Source of the DNA: Paraburkholderia flava
GTDB lineage: Bacteria; Pseudomonadota; Gammaproteobacteria; Burkholderiales; Burkholderiaceae
Assembly (NCBI RefSeq): GCF_004359985.1
Contig: NZ_SMRO01000002.1
Coordinates: 1,998,536-2,062,535, forward strand
Reading direction: 5' to 3'
Length of the DNA stretch: 64,000 bases
Of this stretch, positions 27,422 to 36,666 are shown in pieces. Numbering within the stretch: the first letter of the stretch is position 1; each line of letters starts with the position of its first letter. The notes beneath the pieces are model-generated. The model worked only from the letters and a program-made list of their open reading frames with translations. It had not been told where the DNA came from and did not search any database. The position numbers were made by a program, and so were the translations under genes.

Positions 27422-27450
27422 ACGTTGCCACAATCTCGATGTGGCAACGT
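27422..27450. promoter_or_regulatory. Perfect inverted repeat upstream of lysM
   Basis: acgttgccaca (27422-27432) and tgtggcaacgt (27440-27450) are perfect 11-bp inverted arms separated by 7 bases, with no T run. It lies about 85 bp before the lysM -35 candidate, so it could be an operator or an mRNA hairpin from the glxR transcript. Confidence 0.45.
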
Positions 27451-27534
27451 CGGGGTGTGCACATACGCACTTCAACACTTCCGCATATCGCCGGTTCGCA
27501 TCGCGCGGTCTAACAAACGTTCACACTATCTCGC

Positions 27535-27563
27535 TAGACCCTCGCCTACATTCTTCCTACAAT
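27535..27563 (+). promoter_or_regulatory. Promoter candidate of lysM
   Basis: TAGACC (27535-27540) and TACAAT (27558-27563) are separated by exactly 17 bp and lie about 90 bp before the lysM ATG. The -10 matches five of six consensus bases and the -35 four of six. Confidence 0.5.
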
Positions 27564-27654
27564 CGAACGGCTTCAAACCGGCTTTGCGCTGTGCGCAAAG
27601 CCTATCGGGCCGCAGATTTCCCGAGTCTTTTCAACCTCGTTAGGAGAATGATCG

Positions 27655-28143
27655 ATGGGTATTCTCAGCTTCATCAAGGAAGCCGGCGAAAAACTGCTCG
27701 GCGCTGCAGCAGCGCCCGCAGCAGCCGCAGCCGCGCCAGCCGATCTGGATGCGTTGAACAAGACCGCCGGCGACGCGATCGCCACATACATCCGCGCGCA
27801 AGGTCTCGACGCCGACAACCTGCAGGTCACCTACGACGGCTCGAGCCATACCGTGACCGTATCGGGTAACGCAGCGGATCAGGACACGAAGTCGAAGATC
27901 CTCGTGTCGGCCGGCAACGTGCAGAACGTCGACAAGGTGGACGACCAGCTGACCGTCACGAACGCCACGCCGGAACCGCAGTACTACACCGTCGTGTCGG
28001 GCGACAATCTGTGGAAGATCGCAGAAAAGTACTATGGCAGCGGCGCGAAGAACGACGTGATCTTTCAGGCCAACACACCGATGCTGAAGAGCCCGGACAA
28101 GATCTATCCGGGTCAGGTGCTGGTGATTCCGGCTGCGCAGTAA
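27655..28143 (+). CDS. lysM: BON-LysM domain protein (Kbp type)
   Basis: 162 residues: a short N-terminal amphipathic/Ala-rich segment, a BON domain at about 31-103 (LNKTAGDAIATYIRAQGL through VDKVDDQLTVTN) and a LysM domain at about 110-160 (YYTVVSGDNLWKIAEKYYG). The architecture matches E. coli Kbp (YgaU), a cytoplasmic potassium-binding protein. There is no signal peptide, consistent with that and against a wall-bound role. aggag lies 9 bases before the ATG. It is monocistronic with its own promoter candidate. Confidence 0.93.
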   Translation: MGILSFIKEAGEKLLGAAAAPAAAAAAPADLDALNKTAGDAIATYIRAQGLDADNLQVTYDGSSHTVTVSGNAADQDTKSKILVSAGNVQNVDKVDDQLTVTNATPEPQYYTVVSGDNLWKIAEKYYGSGAKNDVIFQANTPMLKSPDKIYPGQVLVIPAAQ

Positions 28144-28163
28144 CGTCCCGCTGTTGTTCATCC

Positions 28164-28201
28164 CGCGTGCGGTACGTGTCTAGGCCCACGTATCGCACGC
28201 G
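28164..28201. terminator. Hairpin between convergent lysM and asparaginase genes
   Basis: A 15-bp stem with a single G-T wobble (left arm 28164-28178, right arm 28187-28201, loop of 8) sits 21 bp after lysM and 33 bp after the asparaginase stop. It can fold on both strands. Neither side has a long T run. Confidence 0.55.
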
Positions 28202-28233
28202 CGGCAAGTGCCCCGCTCCCGCGTCAATTCAAA

Positions 28234-29262
28234 TCAATACGTATCGAACGCGTGTTGCAGCGCCGTCGCTCCGTTCGTGCCCATCGCGAGCGTGAGCATC
28301 AGCAGCACGCGTGCCTTGTACGGATTCAGCGAACCCGCTGCGACAAAGCCGAGCGTATCGTCGGATGCCGCGCCGTTGCGCATCACGTGGCCCGAGCCGA
28401 CGTGCGATGCACGTAAGACCGCGACGCCACGCGCGACGGCATCGACGAGTGCCTGCTGCACGGTGCTGTGAATCGAACCGTTGCCAGTGCCCGCAATGAC
28501 GATCCCGCGCACGCCCGCAGCGACCAGCGCATCGACCGGCACGCGCGACGCACCCGCATAGCTCGACACGATCTCGACCTGCGGCCAGTTCGCGCTCACC
28601 GCGCTCACCTGGAATTCGCTCGCGACCGTATGCGGCCGCAGCGCGCTACGCTGAAAATCGACGCGACCGTCCTGCACCCAGCCGAGCGCACCAATCTCCG
28701 GCGACTGAAACGCATCGATCGCATACGTGCTTGTCTTCACGACGTCGCGTGCGCAGTGAATCCGGTTGTTGAACGCAACGAGCACGCCCTGCCCGTGCGC
28801 CGCGCGACTCGCCGCGACCGTCACCGCGTTCAGCAGATTGAGCGGACCGTCGGCGGACAAAGCCGTGGATGGCCGCATCGCCGCCGCCAACACGACGGGC
28901 TTCGTGCTTTTCACGGTCAGGTGCAGCAGGTACGCGGTTTCTTCGAGCGTGTCGGTGCCGTGCGTGATGACGATGCCGTCGACCGCATCGGTGGCGAGCA
29001 GCGCGTTCACGCGTTGCACGAGCGTGCTCCACAGCGCGAGCGACATGTCCTTGCTGTCGATGCTCGCGACCTGCTCCGACTGGATCTGCGCGACCGATGA
29101 CAACGACGGCACCGCGCCGAGCAATTGCCCGACGCAGACGACACCGGCCTGATAACCCGCGGTGCTGGTCGCATCCGCCGACGAACCGGCGATCGTGCCG
29201 CCCGTAGCCAGCACGGTAATACGCGGCAACGCGGATGCAGAGGAAGAGATAGAGGTATTCAT
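28234..29262 (-). CDS. Asparaginase
   Basis: L-asparaginase of 342 residues, hydrolysing asparagine to aspartate and ammonia. The first active-site threonine is T23 in LATGGTIAGSS, the second is in THGTDTLEETAYLL. No signal peptide is visible (MNTSISSSASALPRITVLATGG), so it is probably cytoplasmic, although its sequence resembles the type II branch. It ends facing lysM and lies 34 bp after cysB on the same strand, so some readthrough from the cys operon is possible. Confidence 0.92.
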   Translation of the reverse strand: MNTSISSSASALPRITVLATGGTIAGSSADATSTAGYQAGVVCVGQLLGAVPSLSSVAQIQSEQVASIDSKDMSLALWSTLVQRVNALLATDAVDGIVITHGTDTLEETAYLLHLTVKSTKPVVLAAAMRPSTALSADGPLNLLNAVTVAASRAAHGQGVLVAFNNRIHCARDVVKTSTYAIDAFQSPEIGALGWVQDGRVDFQRSALRPHTVASEFQVSAVSANWPQVEIVSSYAGASRVPVDALVAAGVRGIVIAGTGNGSIHSTVQQALVDAVARGVAVLRASHVGSGHVMRNGAASDDTLGFVAAGSLNPYKARVLLMLTLAMGTNGATALQHAFDTY

Positions 29263-29296
29263 GGCCGCGATTGTAAGCGAAGCGCGGCCACGTCCC

Positions 29297-30223
29297 TCAA
29301 GCGACTTCGCGCAGCTGCGCCGCGATTTCAGCTTCGGTCAGATGCGGTGCGAACATTTCGATCAGTCGGTACGCATACGCGCGCAGGAACGCGCCCTTGC
29401 GCAGACCGACGCGCGTCGTGCTCGCCTCGAACAGATGCTGCGTATCGAGCGCCACGAGTTCGCTGTCGCGCTTCGGATCGTAGGCCATCGCAGCCACCAC
29501 GCCGATACCCATGCCGAGCTCGACGTAGGTCTTGATCACGTCGGCGTCGATCGCGGTCAGCACGACGTCGGGCAATGCGCCTGCTTTCGCGAACGCCTGA
29601 TCGATGTGCGAGCGGCCGGTGAAGTCCTGATCGTAGGTGACGATCGGGTACTCGGCGATTTCTTCGAGCGACAGACTTTCCTTACCGACGAGCGGATGGT
29701 CCTTCGGCACGACCACCACGTGATGCCACGAATAGCACGGGAACGTGACGATGTCCGGATAACGGTCGAGCGCTTCGGTCGAAATGCCGATGTCCGCCTC
29801 GCCGTTAATGATCATCTGCGCGATCTGCTGCGGGCTGCCCTGACGCAGCGCGAGATGCACCTTCGGATAGATCTCGGTGAAACGGCGCACCACCTTCGGC
29901 AACGCGTAGCGCGCCTGCGTGTGCGTCGTCGCGACGACCAGATGGCCGCTGTCCTGATCCGCGTACTGCCGCGCGACGCGACGCAGATTCTCCGCGTCGA
30001 GCAGCATCCGCTCGATCAGCTGATGGACTGCCTTGCCCGGCTCGGTGAGTCCGGTCAGACGCTTGCCGCGTCGAATGAAGATGTCGACGCCGAGTTCGTC
30101 CTCGAGATCCTTGATCTGCTTCGAAACCCCCGACTGCGACGTGTACAGCACGTTCGCGACTTCGGTCAGGTTCATGTTCTGGCGCACGGCCTCGCGCACG
30201 AAGCGCAATTGCTGGAAGTTCAT
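29297..30223 (-). CDS. cysB: CysB-type LysR regulator of sulfur assimilation
   Basis: 308 residues: winged HTH at the N-terminus (MNFQQLRFVREAVRQNMNLTEVAN, then TSQSGVSKQIKDLEDELGVDIF) and the CysB/Cbl effector domain including the TTHTQARYALP segment that binds the ligand. In other bacteria CysB activates sulfate uptake genes with N-acetylserine as inducer. It is the last gene of sbp-cysT-cysW-cysA-cysB, 64 bp after cysA, so it is probably under its own activation. CysB and Cbl are hard to separate by sequence; position favours CysB. Confidence 0.93.
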   Translation of the reverse strand: MNFQQLRFVREAVRQNMNLTEVANVLYTSQSGVSKQIKDLEDELGVDIFIRRGKRLTGLTEPGKAVHQLIERMLLDAENLRRVARQYADQDSGHLVVATTHTQARYALPKVVRRFTEIYPKVHLALRQGSPQQIAQMIINGEADIGISTEALDRYPDIVTFPCYSWHHVVVVPKDHPLVGKESLSLEEIAEYPIVTYDQDFTGRSHIDQAFAKAGALPDVVLTAIDADVIKTYVELGMGIGVVAAMAYDPKRDSELVALDTQHLFEASTTRVGLRKGAFLRAYAYRLIEMFAPHLTEAEIAAQLREVA

Positions 30224-30287
30224 CTGTGTGTCTCCGGTTCGGCCAGAGTAGGAGGAGTTATCGGGTTAGCGCGTTTGCCTGTTCACA

Positions 30288-31349
30288 TCAAGGCGCCGGG
30301 AATACGCGCAGCGCGCGCGGCACGGCAGTCACACCGTCGCCGATGCCGAGCTGCAGCTCGCGCCACGTCTCGCGATCGAGTTCCGCTTCGAGCACGTGGC
30401 CGGCCTGGCCTTCGAGCTCGACGCGCACCGATCCGCCCAGCGTCACCACGCGTCGCACGTCGACCACGATGCCGTCGCGATGGCCTGCGGCCTGTGGGTA
30501 CAGCACGAGGTCGTGCGGTCGCACATACGCAAGCGCCGGTCCTTCGAACGTGGCTTCGGTCGCGATCGGCTTCGCTGCGCCGTCGACAACAAAACCGCCG
30601 CCCTGCCCGACGCTGCCCCGCAACCGGTTCGCCGCGCCGAGGAACTCGTAGACGAACGACGTCTGCGGATGATCGTACACGTCCTGCGGACTGCCTACCT
30701 GTTCGACGTGTCCATGGTTCAGCACGACGATGCGGTCCGCGACTTCGAGCGCCTCTTCCTGATCGTGCGTGACGAAGATCGTCGAGATATGCAGGTCGTC
30801 GTGCAGACGACGCAGCCAGCCGCGCAGTTCCTTGCGGACCTTCGCATCGAGCGCGCCGAACGGTTCGTCGAGCAGCAGCACTTTCGGTTCGACGGCGAGC
30901 GCACGGGCCAGCGCGATCCGCTGCCGCTGACCACCCGACAGTTCCGACGGATAGCGCTGCGCGAGCCAGTCGAGCTGCACGAGCTTCAGCAGTTCGTGCA
31001 CCTTCTCGCGGATCACGGCTTCCGACGGACGCTCCTTGCGCGGCTTCACGCGAAGACCAAACGCGACGTTCTCGAACACCGTCATGTGACGGAACAGCGC
31101 GTAATGCTGGAACACGAAGCCGACCTGACGCTCGCGTGCGCCGACGGTCGCGACATCCTGCCCTTGCAACACGACCTGACCCGCGTCCGCGTATTCGAGC
31201 CCTGCGATCACGCGCAGCAGCGTGGTCTTGCCGCAGCCGGACGGTCCGAGCAACGCGACGAGTTCGCCCGGAGGAAAGTCGAGCGATACGTTGTCGAGCG
31301 CGACGAAATCGCCGAAGCGCTTTTGCAGATTACGAACGATGATGCCCAT
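30288..31349 (-). CDS. cysA: Sulfate/thiosulfate ABC transporter ATP-binding protein
   Basis: 353 residues. ATPase domain with Walker [12 protein letters not shown], signature [15 protein letters not shown], Walker [13 protein letters not shown] and H-loop [14 protein letters not shown], then a C-terminal TOBE-like regulatory domain from about residue 240. It energises sulfate import with CysT and CysW. It starts three bases after the cysW stop. Confidence 0.95.
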   Translation of the reverse strand: MGIIVRNLQKRFGDFVALDNVSLDFPPGELVALLGPSGCGKTTLLRVIAGLEYADAGQVVLQGQDVATVGARERQVGFVFQHYALFRHMTVFENVAFGLRVKPRKERPSEAVIREKVHELLKLVQLDWLAQRYPSELSGGQRQRIALARALAVEPKVLLLDEPFGALDAKVRKELRGWLRRLHDDLHISTIFVTHDQEEALEVADRIVVLNHGHVEQVGSPQDVYDHPQTSFVYEFLGAANRLRGSVGQGGGFVVDGAAKPIATEATFEGPALAYVRPHDLVLYPQAAGHRDGIVVDVRRVVTLGGSVRVELEGQAGHVLEAELDRETWRELQLGIGDGVTAVPRALRVFPAP

Positions 31350-31352
31350 GAC

Positions 31353-32354
31353 TTACCACTCCCCTTGAACCGTTTTCTGAACTGCCTGCTGCGAGGTTTT
31401 CGTTGCGGATGCGGACCGCGTGGCCGGACTCGCCGATGTTGAAGCCGACGCCAGCGCCGGTCCCGCATGTGCGGGCACAGCCCGCGAATCGGCGAATTCT
31501 GCCGACATATGCCGCTCGGCGAGCAGCTTCAGACCGAGCGTCACAAGCGCGAGCAACGCAAGCACCGAGGCCACCGCGAACGCCGCCGCGAAGTTGTATT
31601 CGTTGTAGAGAATCTCGACGTGCAGCGGCATCGTGTCGGTCTGTCCGCGAATGTGGCCGGACACCACCGATACCGCGCCGAACTCACCCATCGCGCGCGC
31701 ATTGCACAGGATCACGCCGTACAGCAGCCCCCATTTCACGTTCGGCAGCGTCACGCGACGGAAGATCTGCCAGCCCGATGCGCCAAGCACATGCGCGGCC
31801 TCTTCCTCGTCGTTGCCCTGCGCCTGCATCAACGGAATCAGCTCGCGTGCGACGAACGGGAACGTGACGAAGATCGTCGCGAGCACGATGCCGGGCACCG
31901 CGAAAATGATCTGCACGTTGTGATCCTGCAGCCACGGACCGAACCAGCCCTGCGCGCCGAACAGCAGCACGTAGACGAGACCCGAGATCACCGGAGACAC
32001 CGAGAACGGCAGATCAATCAGCGTCGTCAGCAGCGCCTTGCCGCGAAACTCGAACTTCGCGATCGCCCACGACGCCGCGAGACCGAACACGAGATTGAGC
32101 GGCACCGCGATCGCCGCGGTCAGCAGCGTGAGCTTGATTGCGGATACTGCATCCGGATCGGCGAGCGCTTCGAAATAGAAATCGACGCCCTTGCTGAACG
32201 CCTGGACGAACACGGAGACGAGCGGCACGACGAGAAACAGTGCGAGAAACAGCAGCGCGATGCCGGTCAACAGCCAGCGCACGACGCGCGATTCGGTGAC
32301 GGGATCGGGACGGCGTACGACGTTGCCTTGTTGAAGCGTGGATTCGCCGCTCAT
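31353..32354 (-). CDS. cysW: Sulfate ABC transporter permease CysW
   Basis: 333-residue inner-membrane permease with about six hydrophobic segments and the cytoplasmic coupling loop [21 protein letters not shown]. Its start overlaps the cysT stop (atga at 32351-32354). Odd feature: a C-terminal tail of roughly 50 residues rich in Ala, Ser and Thr (from [14 protein letters not shown] onward) that is not part of the transporter fold and lengthens the protein beyond the usual 280-300 residues. Confidence 0.94.
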   Translation of the reverse strand: MSGESTLQQGNVVRRPDPVTESRVVRWLLTGIALLFLALFLVVPLVSVFVQAFSKGVDFYFEALADPDAVSAIKLTLLTAAIAVPLNLVFGLAASWAIAKFEFRGKALLTTLIDLPFSVSPVISGLVYVLLFGAQGWFGPWLQDHNVQIIFAVPGIVLATIFVTFPFVARELIPLMQAQGNDEEEAAHVLGASGWQIFRRVTLPNVKWGLLYGVILCNARAMGEFGAVSVVSGHIRGQTDTMPLHVEILYNEYNFAAAFAVASVLALLALVTLGLKLLAERHMSAEFADSRAVPAHAGPALASASTSASPATRSASATKTSQQAVQKTVQGEW

Positions 32355-33253
32355 TGCGCGCCCCCTGCGGTAACTGCTGTACCCGTGCTAGCAGCAGGAT
32401 TCGACGGTGCCGTGCGGCCACGTCCAGTACGACGTTGCAGATACCACTGCAACGTATTGATCAGCAGCAGCATCACGAACGACACGACCAGCATCACGAC
32501 GGCCAGCGCCGTTGCGCCGGCATAGTCGTACTGTTCGAGCTTCGTGATGATCAGCAGTGACGTGATCTCAGATTTCATCGGCACGTTGCCTGCGATGAAA
32601 ATCACCGAGCCGTATTCGCCGAGCGCACGCGCGAACGCGAGCGCGAAGCCGGTCAGCAGCGCGGGGAAAACAGCCGGCAACACGACGCGCCGAAACGTCA
32701 GCCAACGCGACGCGCCGAGGCACGCGGCGGCCTCTTCCTGCTCGCGCTCGAATTCCTCGAGCACCGGCTGCACCGTGCGCACGACGAACGGCAAGCCGAT
32801 GAACGTCAGCGCGACCAGCACACCGAGCGGCGTGAACGCGATCTTGATGCCGAGCGGCGCAAGAAACTGGCCGATCCAGCCGTTGCCCGCATACACGGCC
32901 GCGAGCGAGATGCCCGCGACGGACGTCGGCAGTGCGAACGGCAGATCCACCACTGCATCGACGATCCGCTTGCCCGGAAACGAGTAGCGCACCAGCACCC
33001 ACGCGACCAGAAAACCGAACACCGCGTTGATCAACGCGCCGCCGAGTGCCGACGTGAACGTCAGCCGGTACGACGCGAGCACGCGCGGCGAACTGACTGC
33101 GCGCACGAACTGCGCCCAGTCGAGCGTCGCCGTCTTCAGGAAAGTCGCCGCAAGCGGAATCAGCACCACGAGGCTCAGATACGCCACCGTGATGCCGAGC
33201 GTCACGCCAAAACCGGGCAATGCGCTCGGTTTGCGGAAAGTAAACGTCGTCAT
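32351..33253 (-). CDS. cysT: Sulfate ABC transporter permease CysT (CysU)
   Basis: 300-residue permease partner of CysW. About six membrane segments and the coupling motif [21 protein letters not shown] are visible. Start at 33253 ([16 protein letters not shown]). Its stop overlaps the cysW start. It follows sbp after a 199-bp gap that includes a terminator-like hairpin, so expression of the permeases may be lower than that of the binding protein. Confidence 0.94.
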   Translation of the reverse strand: MTTFTFRKPSALPGFGVTLGITVAYLSLVVLIPLAATFLKTATLDWAQFVRAVSSPRVLASYRLTFTSALGGALINAVFGFLVAWVLVRYSFPGKRIVDAVVDLPFALPTSVAGISLAAVYAGNGWIGQFLAPLGIKIAFTPLGVLVALTFIGLPFVVRTVQPVLEEFEREQEEAAACLGASRWLTFRRVVLPAVFPALLTGFALAFARALGEYGSVIFIAGNVPMKSEITSLLIITKLEQYDYAGATALAVVMLVVSFVMLLLINTLQWYLQRRTGRGRTAPSNPAASTGTAVTAGGAQ

Positions 33254-33337
33254 GCCGATACTCTGTCAGGGTTGGGTGCCGCGGACCCGTCGGGGCCGGT
33301 GTTATACAGGTCGAATCGCGCGACCCATCTGGCCGAA

Positions 33338-33359
33338 AAGCGCGCCCGGGGGCGCGCTT
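33338..33359 (-). terminator. Hairpin between sbp and cysT, possible attenuator
   Basis: Arms aagcgcgccc (33338-33347) and gggcgcgctt (33350-33359), read on the minus strand with a short run of U on the far side (aaaa before the left arm). It lies about 94 bp after the sbp stop and before cysT. It could end most sbp transcripts and let a fraction continue. Confidence 0.55.
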
Positions 33360-33452
33360 GCCTGATGTCGTCGCGTGGGTCGCCGTGTATGTCGTCCGGC
33401 TCTCCGCGTTCCGCTTCTTTATGTACTGCGGTGTTGCGCCTGCCGTATTGCG

Positions 33453-34517
33453 TTACTGCGACTGGTAGATCGAATCGAATACGCCGCCGTCCGCAAAGTG
33501 CGTCTTCTGCGCATTCGTCCAGCCACCAAACGTGTCGTCGACCGTGTACAGCTTCAGCTTCGGAAACTTGTCGGTCAGCGACGCAGGAACCTTGTTCGAA
33601 CGCGGCCGGTAGAAGTTCTTCGCGGCAATCTCCTGCCCTTCGTCGCTATACAGGAAGTTCAGATACGCCTCGGCGAGCTTGCGTGTGCCGTGTTTGTCGA
33701 CCACCTTGTCGACGACCGCGACCGGCGGCTCGGCAAGAATGCTCACCGACGGCACGACAATCTCGAACTTGTCCGGACCGAACTCCTTCAGCGACAGGAA
33801 CGCTTCGTTTTCCCACGCAATCAACACGTCGCCGATCCCGCGCTGAACGAAACTCGTCGTCGCACCGCGCGCGCCCGAGTCGAGCACGCCGGCGTTCTTG
33901 TACAGCTTCGACACGAACTCCTTCGCCTTCTGCTCGTTGCCGCCCGGTTGATGCAGCGCATACGCCCACGCGGCCAGGTAGTTCCAGCGCGCGCCGCCCG
34001 ACGTCTTCGGGTTCGGCGTGACGATCGACACGCCCGGCTTCGTCAGATCGTCCCAATCCTTGATGTGCTTCGGGTTGCCCTTGCGCACGAGAAACACGAT
34101 CGTCGACGTGTACGGCGATGCGTTGTCCGGCAAACGCTTCTGCCAGTTTTTATCGATGAGCCCCTTGTTCGCGAGCGCATCGATGTCGTAGGCGAGCGCG
34201 AGCGTGACGACGTCGGCCTGCAGGCCGTCGAGCACCGAGCGCGCCTGCGCACCCGAGCCGCCGTGCGACTGCTTGAACGTGATGGTCTCGCCGGTCTTCG
34301 CCTTCCACTCCTTGCCGAATGCCTGATTGATGTCCTGATAAAGCTCGCGCGTCGGGTCGTACGACACGTTCAGCAATGTCGTGTCGGCGGCATGAGCGTG
34401 CGGCACGAAGCCGATTGCCGCCGCGGCGCCGAGCGCCAGCGTCGCGATGAAATGCCTTGCCTTGTTTGTTGCCCGCTGTGTTGCCCTCTGCCCGAGCCCC
34501 GTAATCCGATAAGCCAT
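33453..34517 (-). CDS. sbp: Periplasmic sulfate-binding protein
   Basis: 354 residues with a signal peptide cleaved after AHA at about residue 43, so it is periplasmic. The mature protein starts [18 protein letters not shown] and contains [15 protein letters not shown] and [19 protein letters not shown], which are sulfate-contact segments in Sbp/CysP proteins. It captures sulfate for CysTWA. It is the first gene of the operon, with an AT-rich promoter region upstream shared with lexA. Sbp and the thiosulfate-binding CysP are close; operon context supports Sbp. Confidence 0.94.
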   Translation of the reverse strand: MAYRITGLGQRATQRATNKARHFIATLALGAAAAIGFVPHAHAADTTLLNVSYDPTRELYQDINQAFGKEWKAKTGETITFKQSHGGSGAQARSVLDGLQADVVTLALAYDIDALANKGLIDKNWQKRLPDNASPYTSTIVFLVRKGNPKHIKDWDDLTKPGVSIVTPNPKTSGGARWNYLAAWAYALHQPGGNEQKAKEFVSKLYKNAGVLDSGARGATTSFVQRGIGDVLIAWENEAFLSLKEFGPDKFEIVVPSVSILAEPPVAVVDKVVDKHGTRKLAEAYLNFLYSDEGQEIAAKNFYRPRSNKVPASLTDKFPKLKLYTVDDTFGGWTNAQKTHFADGGVFDSIYQSQ

Positions 34518-34627
34518 CCGCTTTCTCCGTGGTGTGGTGTGTGCCGGTGCCGTTGTTCTGAGCGCGGTCTATGCCGTCCAGTGCGCCCGTCCAGCAGGTC
34601 GAAACCAGTCTATCGAAGGGCTTTCAT

Positions 34628-34641
34628 CATTAAAAATAATG
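34628..34641 (-). promoter_or_regulatory. AT-rich inverted repeat upstream of sbp, candidate CysB site
   Basis: CATTA (34628-34632), four A, then TAATG (34637-34641) lies in an AT-rich stretch that stands out from the GC-rich surroundings, about 110 bp before the sbp start. CysB sites are AT-rich and located at this distance, so the assignment is plausible but inferred. Confidence 0.4.
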
Positions 34642-34788
34642 TTTGTTCATTTTTTAATACGTAAAAGTGGTAATGACGGCTGGGCGTGGCGTTGCGGCAC
34701 GAAAACGGGTGTTCTGACAGCCGATTCCGACGCTCGAACAGCGGGCTGCGGCGACGAACTTAAAGTAACGCTTGATATGCGCCCGATA

Positions 34789-34804
34789 CTGTATAAAAAT
34801 ACAG
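34789..34804 (+). promoter_or_regulatory. LexA (SOS) box 1
   Basis: CTGTATAAAAATACAG fits the 16-bp SOS consensus CTGT-N8-ACAG. It overlaps the likely -10 of the lexA promoter, whose -35 is TTGATA at 34772-34777. Binding here would block RNA polymerase. Confidence 0.9.
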
Positions 34805-34808
34805 TCAC

Positions 34809-34824
34809 CTGTCTATCCATACAG
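34809..34824 (+). promoter_or_regulatory. LexA (SOS) box 2
   Basis: CTGTCTATCCATACAG, a second CTGT-N8-ACAG site, starts exactly 20 bp after the first and ends 7 bp before the lexA ATG. The spacing, close to two DNA turns, would place two repressor dimers on the same face. Confidence 0.88.
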
Positions 34825-34831
34825 TGGCGCC

Positions 34832-35482
34832 ATGACCAAACTCACCGCACGACAGCAAGAAGTTTTCGAACTCATCCGCCGCGCCATCGAGCGCACCGGC
34901 TTCCCGCCCACGCGGGCGGAAATCGCTGCGGAGCTCGGCTTCAGTTCGGCCAACTCCGCGGAAGAGCATCTGCGGGCGCTCGCGCGCAAGGGCGTCATCG
35001 AGCTGGCGGCGGGCGCGTCGCGCGGCATCCGCCTCGTGCCCGGACCGGGCGATCTGCCGCACCAGTTCACGCTGCCGCATAACAGCCTGATGCAACTGTC
35101 GCTGCCGCTGATCGGCCGTGTGGCAGCCGGTAGCCCGATCCTCGCGCAGGAACATATCTCGCAGCACTACGCGTGCGACCCGGCGCTCTTCTCGAGCAAG
35201 CCCGACTACCTGCTGAAAGTGCGCGGGCTGTCGATGCGCGACGCGGGCATCTTCGACGGTGACCTGCTCGCCGTGCAGAGAAAGAGCGAGGCGAAAGACG
35301 GCCAGATCATCATCGCGCGGCTTGGCGACGACGTCACGGTGAAGCGCCTGAAGCGCCGGCCGAACGGCATCGAGCTGATCGCCGAGAACCCCGATTACGA
35401 AAACATCTTTGTTGAAGCCGGGAGTGGCGACTTCGCGCTCGAAGGCATCGCGGTTGGGCTGATCCGGCCCACCGAATTCTGA
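34832..35482 (+). CDS. lexA: SOS response repressor LexA
   Basis: 216 residues: N-terminal winged HTH ([44 protein letters not shown]) and a C-terminal S24 autoprotease domain. The self-cleavage bond is A99-G100 in [10 protein letters not shown], and the catalytic dyad is S134 (RGLSMRDAG) and K171 (VTVKRL). RecA filaments trigger cleavage and derepression. The ATG at 34832 follows the second LexA box. A small unknown gene begins 20 bp after the stop and should be part of the same SOS transcript. Confidence 0.97.
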   Translation: MTKLTARQQEVFELIRRAIERTGFPPTRAEIAAELGFSSANSAEEHLRALARKGVIELAAGASRGIRLVPGPGDLPHQFTLPHNSLMQLSLPLIGRVAAGSPILAQEHISQHYACDPALFSSKPDYLLKVRGLSMRDAGIFDGDLLAVQRKSEAKDGQIIIARLGDDVTVKRLKRRPNGIELIAENPDYENIFVEAGSGDFALEGIAVGLIRPTEF

Positions 35483-35502
35483 ACTGTCGCCTGGAGAGAT
35501 TC

Positions 35503-35841
35503 ATGGAACGCCTTGCCCGCCTGCTGCCTTTTCGCCAGTTCGGACGTCTGCGTCATTTGCGCGGCGTCGTCCCGTGCGCACCGCTCGAAGCAGCCGACAC
35601 GTCGTCGCTGTTCGACAGCGAGCCGTCAGGCCAGTCCGCGTTGCCTTCTTCGCTGCCGGCCTTTGCTCGCGTGTCGCTGAATGCATCGCTGAACACCGAG
35701 CCGGCTCGACGTGCACCGGTTCGCGTCTATCACGGACCGAAGCGACTCATCATGGTGGGCACGGTCGACGCGGTATGCCGGATGATCGATCGTGCAATCG
35801 CAGAAGAAAACGCGGGCATGCAAGGCGCGTTGTTTGAGTAA
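35503..35841 (+). CDS. Small hypothetical protein cotranscribed with lexA
   Basis: 112 residues, no recognised domain. It starts with ATG 35503, a ggagag site 6 bases upstream and only 20 bp after lexA, so it should be induced together with lexA on DNA damage. The first 70 residues are Ser/Ala/Leu-rich and probably flexible. The C-terminal part (RVYHGPKRLIMVGTVDAVCRM onward, IDRAIAEENAG) looks like a short beta-strand/helix unit. In pseudomonads a sulA cell-division inhibitor occupies this place, but I see no SulA signature here. Confidence 0.72.
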   Translation: MERLARLLPFRQFGRLRHLRGVVPCAPLEAADTSSLFDSEPSGQSALPSSLPAFARVSLNASLNTEPARRAPVRVYHGPKRLIMVGTVDAVCRMIDRAIAEENAGMQGALFE

Positions 35842-35988
35842 CGTTGTGCGTGGTCCAACGGGACAGTCATCACAATGAACGTGGATCGAGTGCCGGCTTC
35901 GGGATATTTTTTGTTGCCCGCACGGTCCACATCATGTTGAGCCTGTCGTCACAGGCTGCCCCGTCGTTTCACTGGAGAGCATTGCGCA

Positions 35989-36642
35989 ATGGCTGGTTCC
36001 GTCCGCATGACCCGTCGCGCCGAGCGCGGAGGATTCCGCAAGTCGTCGATCATTGCGCTCGTCGTGATTGTGGTGATCGCGCTGATCGGATACGGCTACG
36101 CATCGCCTTATGTCGCTCTCGATCGTCTGAAGCGTGCGGCCGATGCGCGCGATGCGGCAACGGTCAATCAATACGTCGATTTCCCTGCATTGCGTGAGAG
36201 TCTCAAGCAGCAGGTCACCGCGCTGCTCGCGCGGCGTCTCGATGTCAAAAACAGTGGCAATCCGCTAGCGGCGCTCGGTGCGATGATCGGTGTCGCGTTG
36301 ATTAGTCCGCTCGTCGATTCATATGCGACCCCGGACGGTGTCGCCGCATTGTTGAACGGTATTCCGCCGCGTGGCGAACCGGGCGAGCGTCCTCCCCCGC
36401 CTCCGTCAACTCCGCAACCAGCCGATGCCGCTCCGACACAACCGCCACAGCCACAGCCGCCTGTCGCGAAAGATGCGTCGTCACCGCCACAGCCTCCGCA
36501 AACCACGGCGGGTTATCGCAGCCTGAACGAATTCGTGATCACGTATCAGCACGGTGTCGGCGACACGCGCTACTCCGCGATCCTGCATCGGGAAGGGCTG
36601 TTTTCGTGGAAGCTGGCGGCCGTCGATCTGAACGGTCACTAG
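35989..36642 (+). CDS. DUF2939 family membrane-anchored protein
   Basis: 217 residues. One N-terminal membrane segment at about 20-38 (IIALVVIVVIALIGYGY) follows a basic start, so the rest is probably periplasmic. The segment YVALDRLKRAADARDAATVNQYVDFPALRESLKQQV is the DUF2939 signature. A Pro/Gln/Ala-rich linker of about 50 residues separates it from the C-terminal domain (NEFVITYQHGVGDTRYSAIL, WKLAAVDL). Function of the family is unknown. It converges with the stress protein gene, 24 bp away. Confidence 0.85.
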   Translation: MAGSVRMTRRAERGGFRKSSIIALVVIVVIALIGYGYASPYVALDRLKRAADARDAATVNQYVDFPALRESLKQQVTALLARRLDVKNSGNPLAALGAMIGVALISPLVDSYATPDGVAALLNGIPPRGEPGERPPPPPSTPQPADAAPTQPPQPQPPVAKDASSPPQPPQTTAGYRSLNEFVITYQHGVGDTRYSAILHREGLFSWKLAAVDLNGH

Positions 36643-36666
36643 CCTCAGTCTCAGCTAGCAGCAGAC

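Larger units (their letters stand above)
27200..27654. other. Intergenic region between glxR and lysM
   Basis: 455 bp without a credible gene. It contains two GC hairpins after glxR (27231-27253 and 27310-27333), a perfect 11-bp inverted repeat at 27422-27450 and a good promoter candidate at 27535-27563, both listed separately. Confidence 0.6.
34518..34831. other. Divergent control region between sbp and lexA
   Basis: 314 bp without a gene. The left part contains an unusually AT-rich tract (34622-34665) with CATTA-AAAA-TAATG at 34628-34641, a likely CysB-controlled sbp promoter region. The right end carries the two LexA boxes. On the minus strand TAGACT near 34612 is a possible sbp -10. Confidence 0.6.

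Noticed and set aside
29162..30772. 536-codon plus-strand open frame across cysB and cysA
   Set aside because: It covers two real genes and an operon junction on the other strand and resembles no protein.
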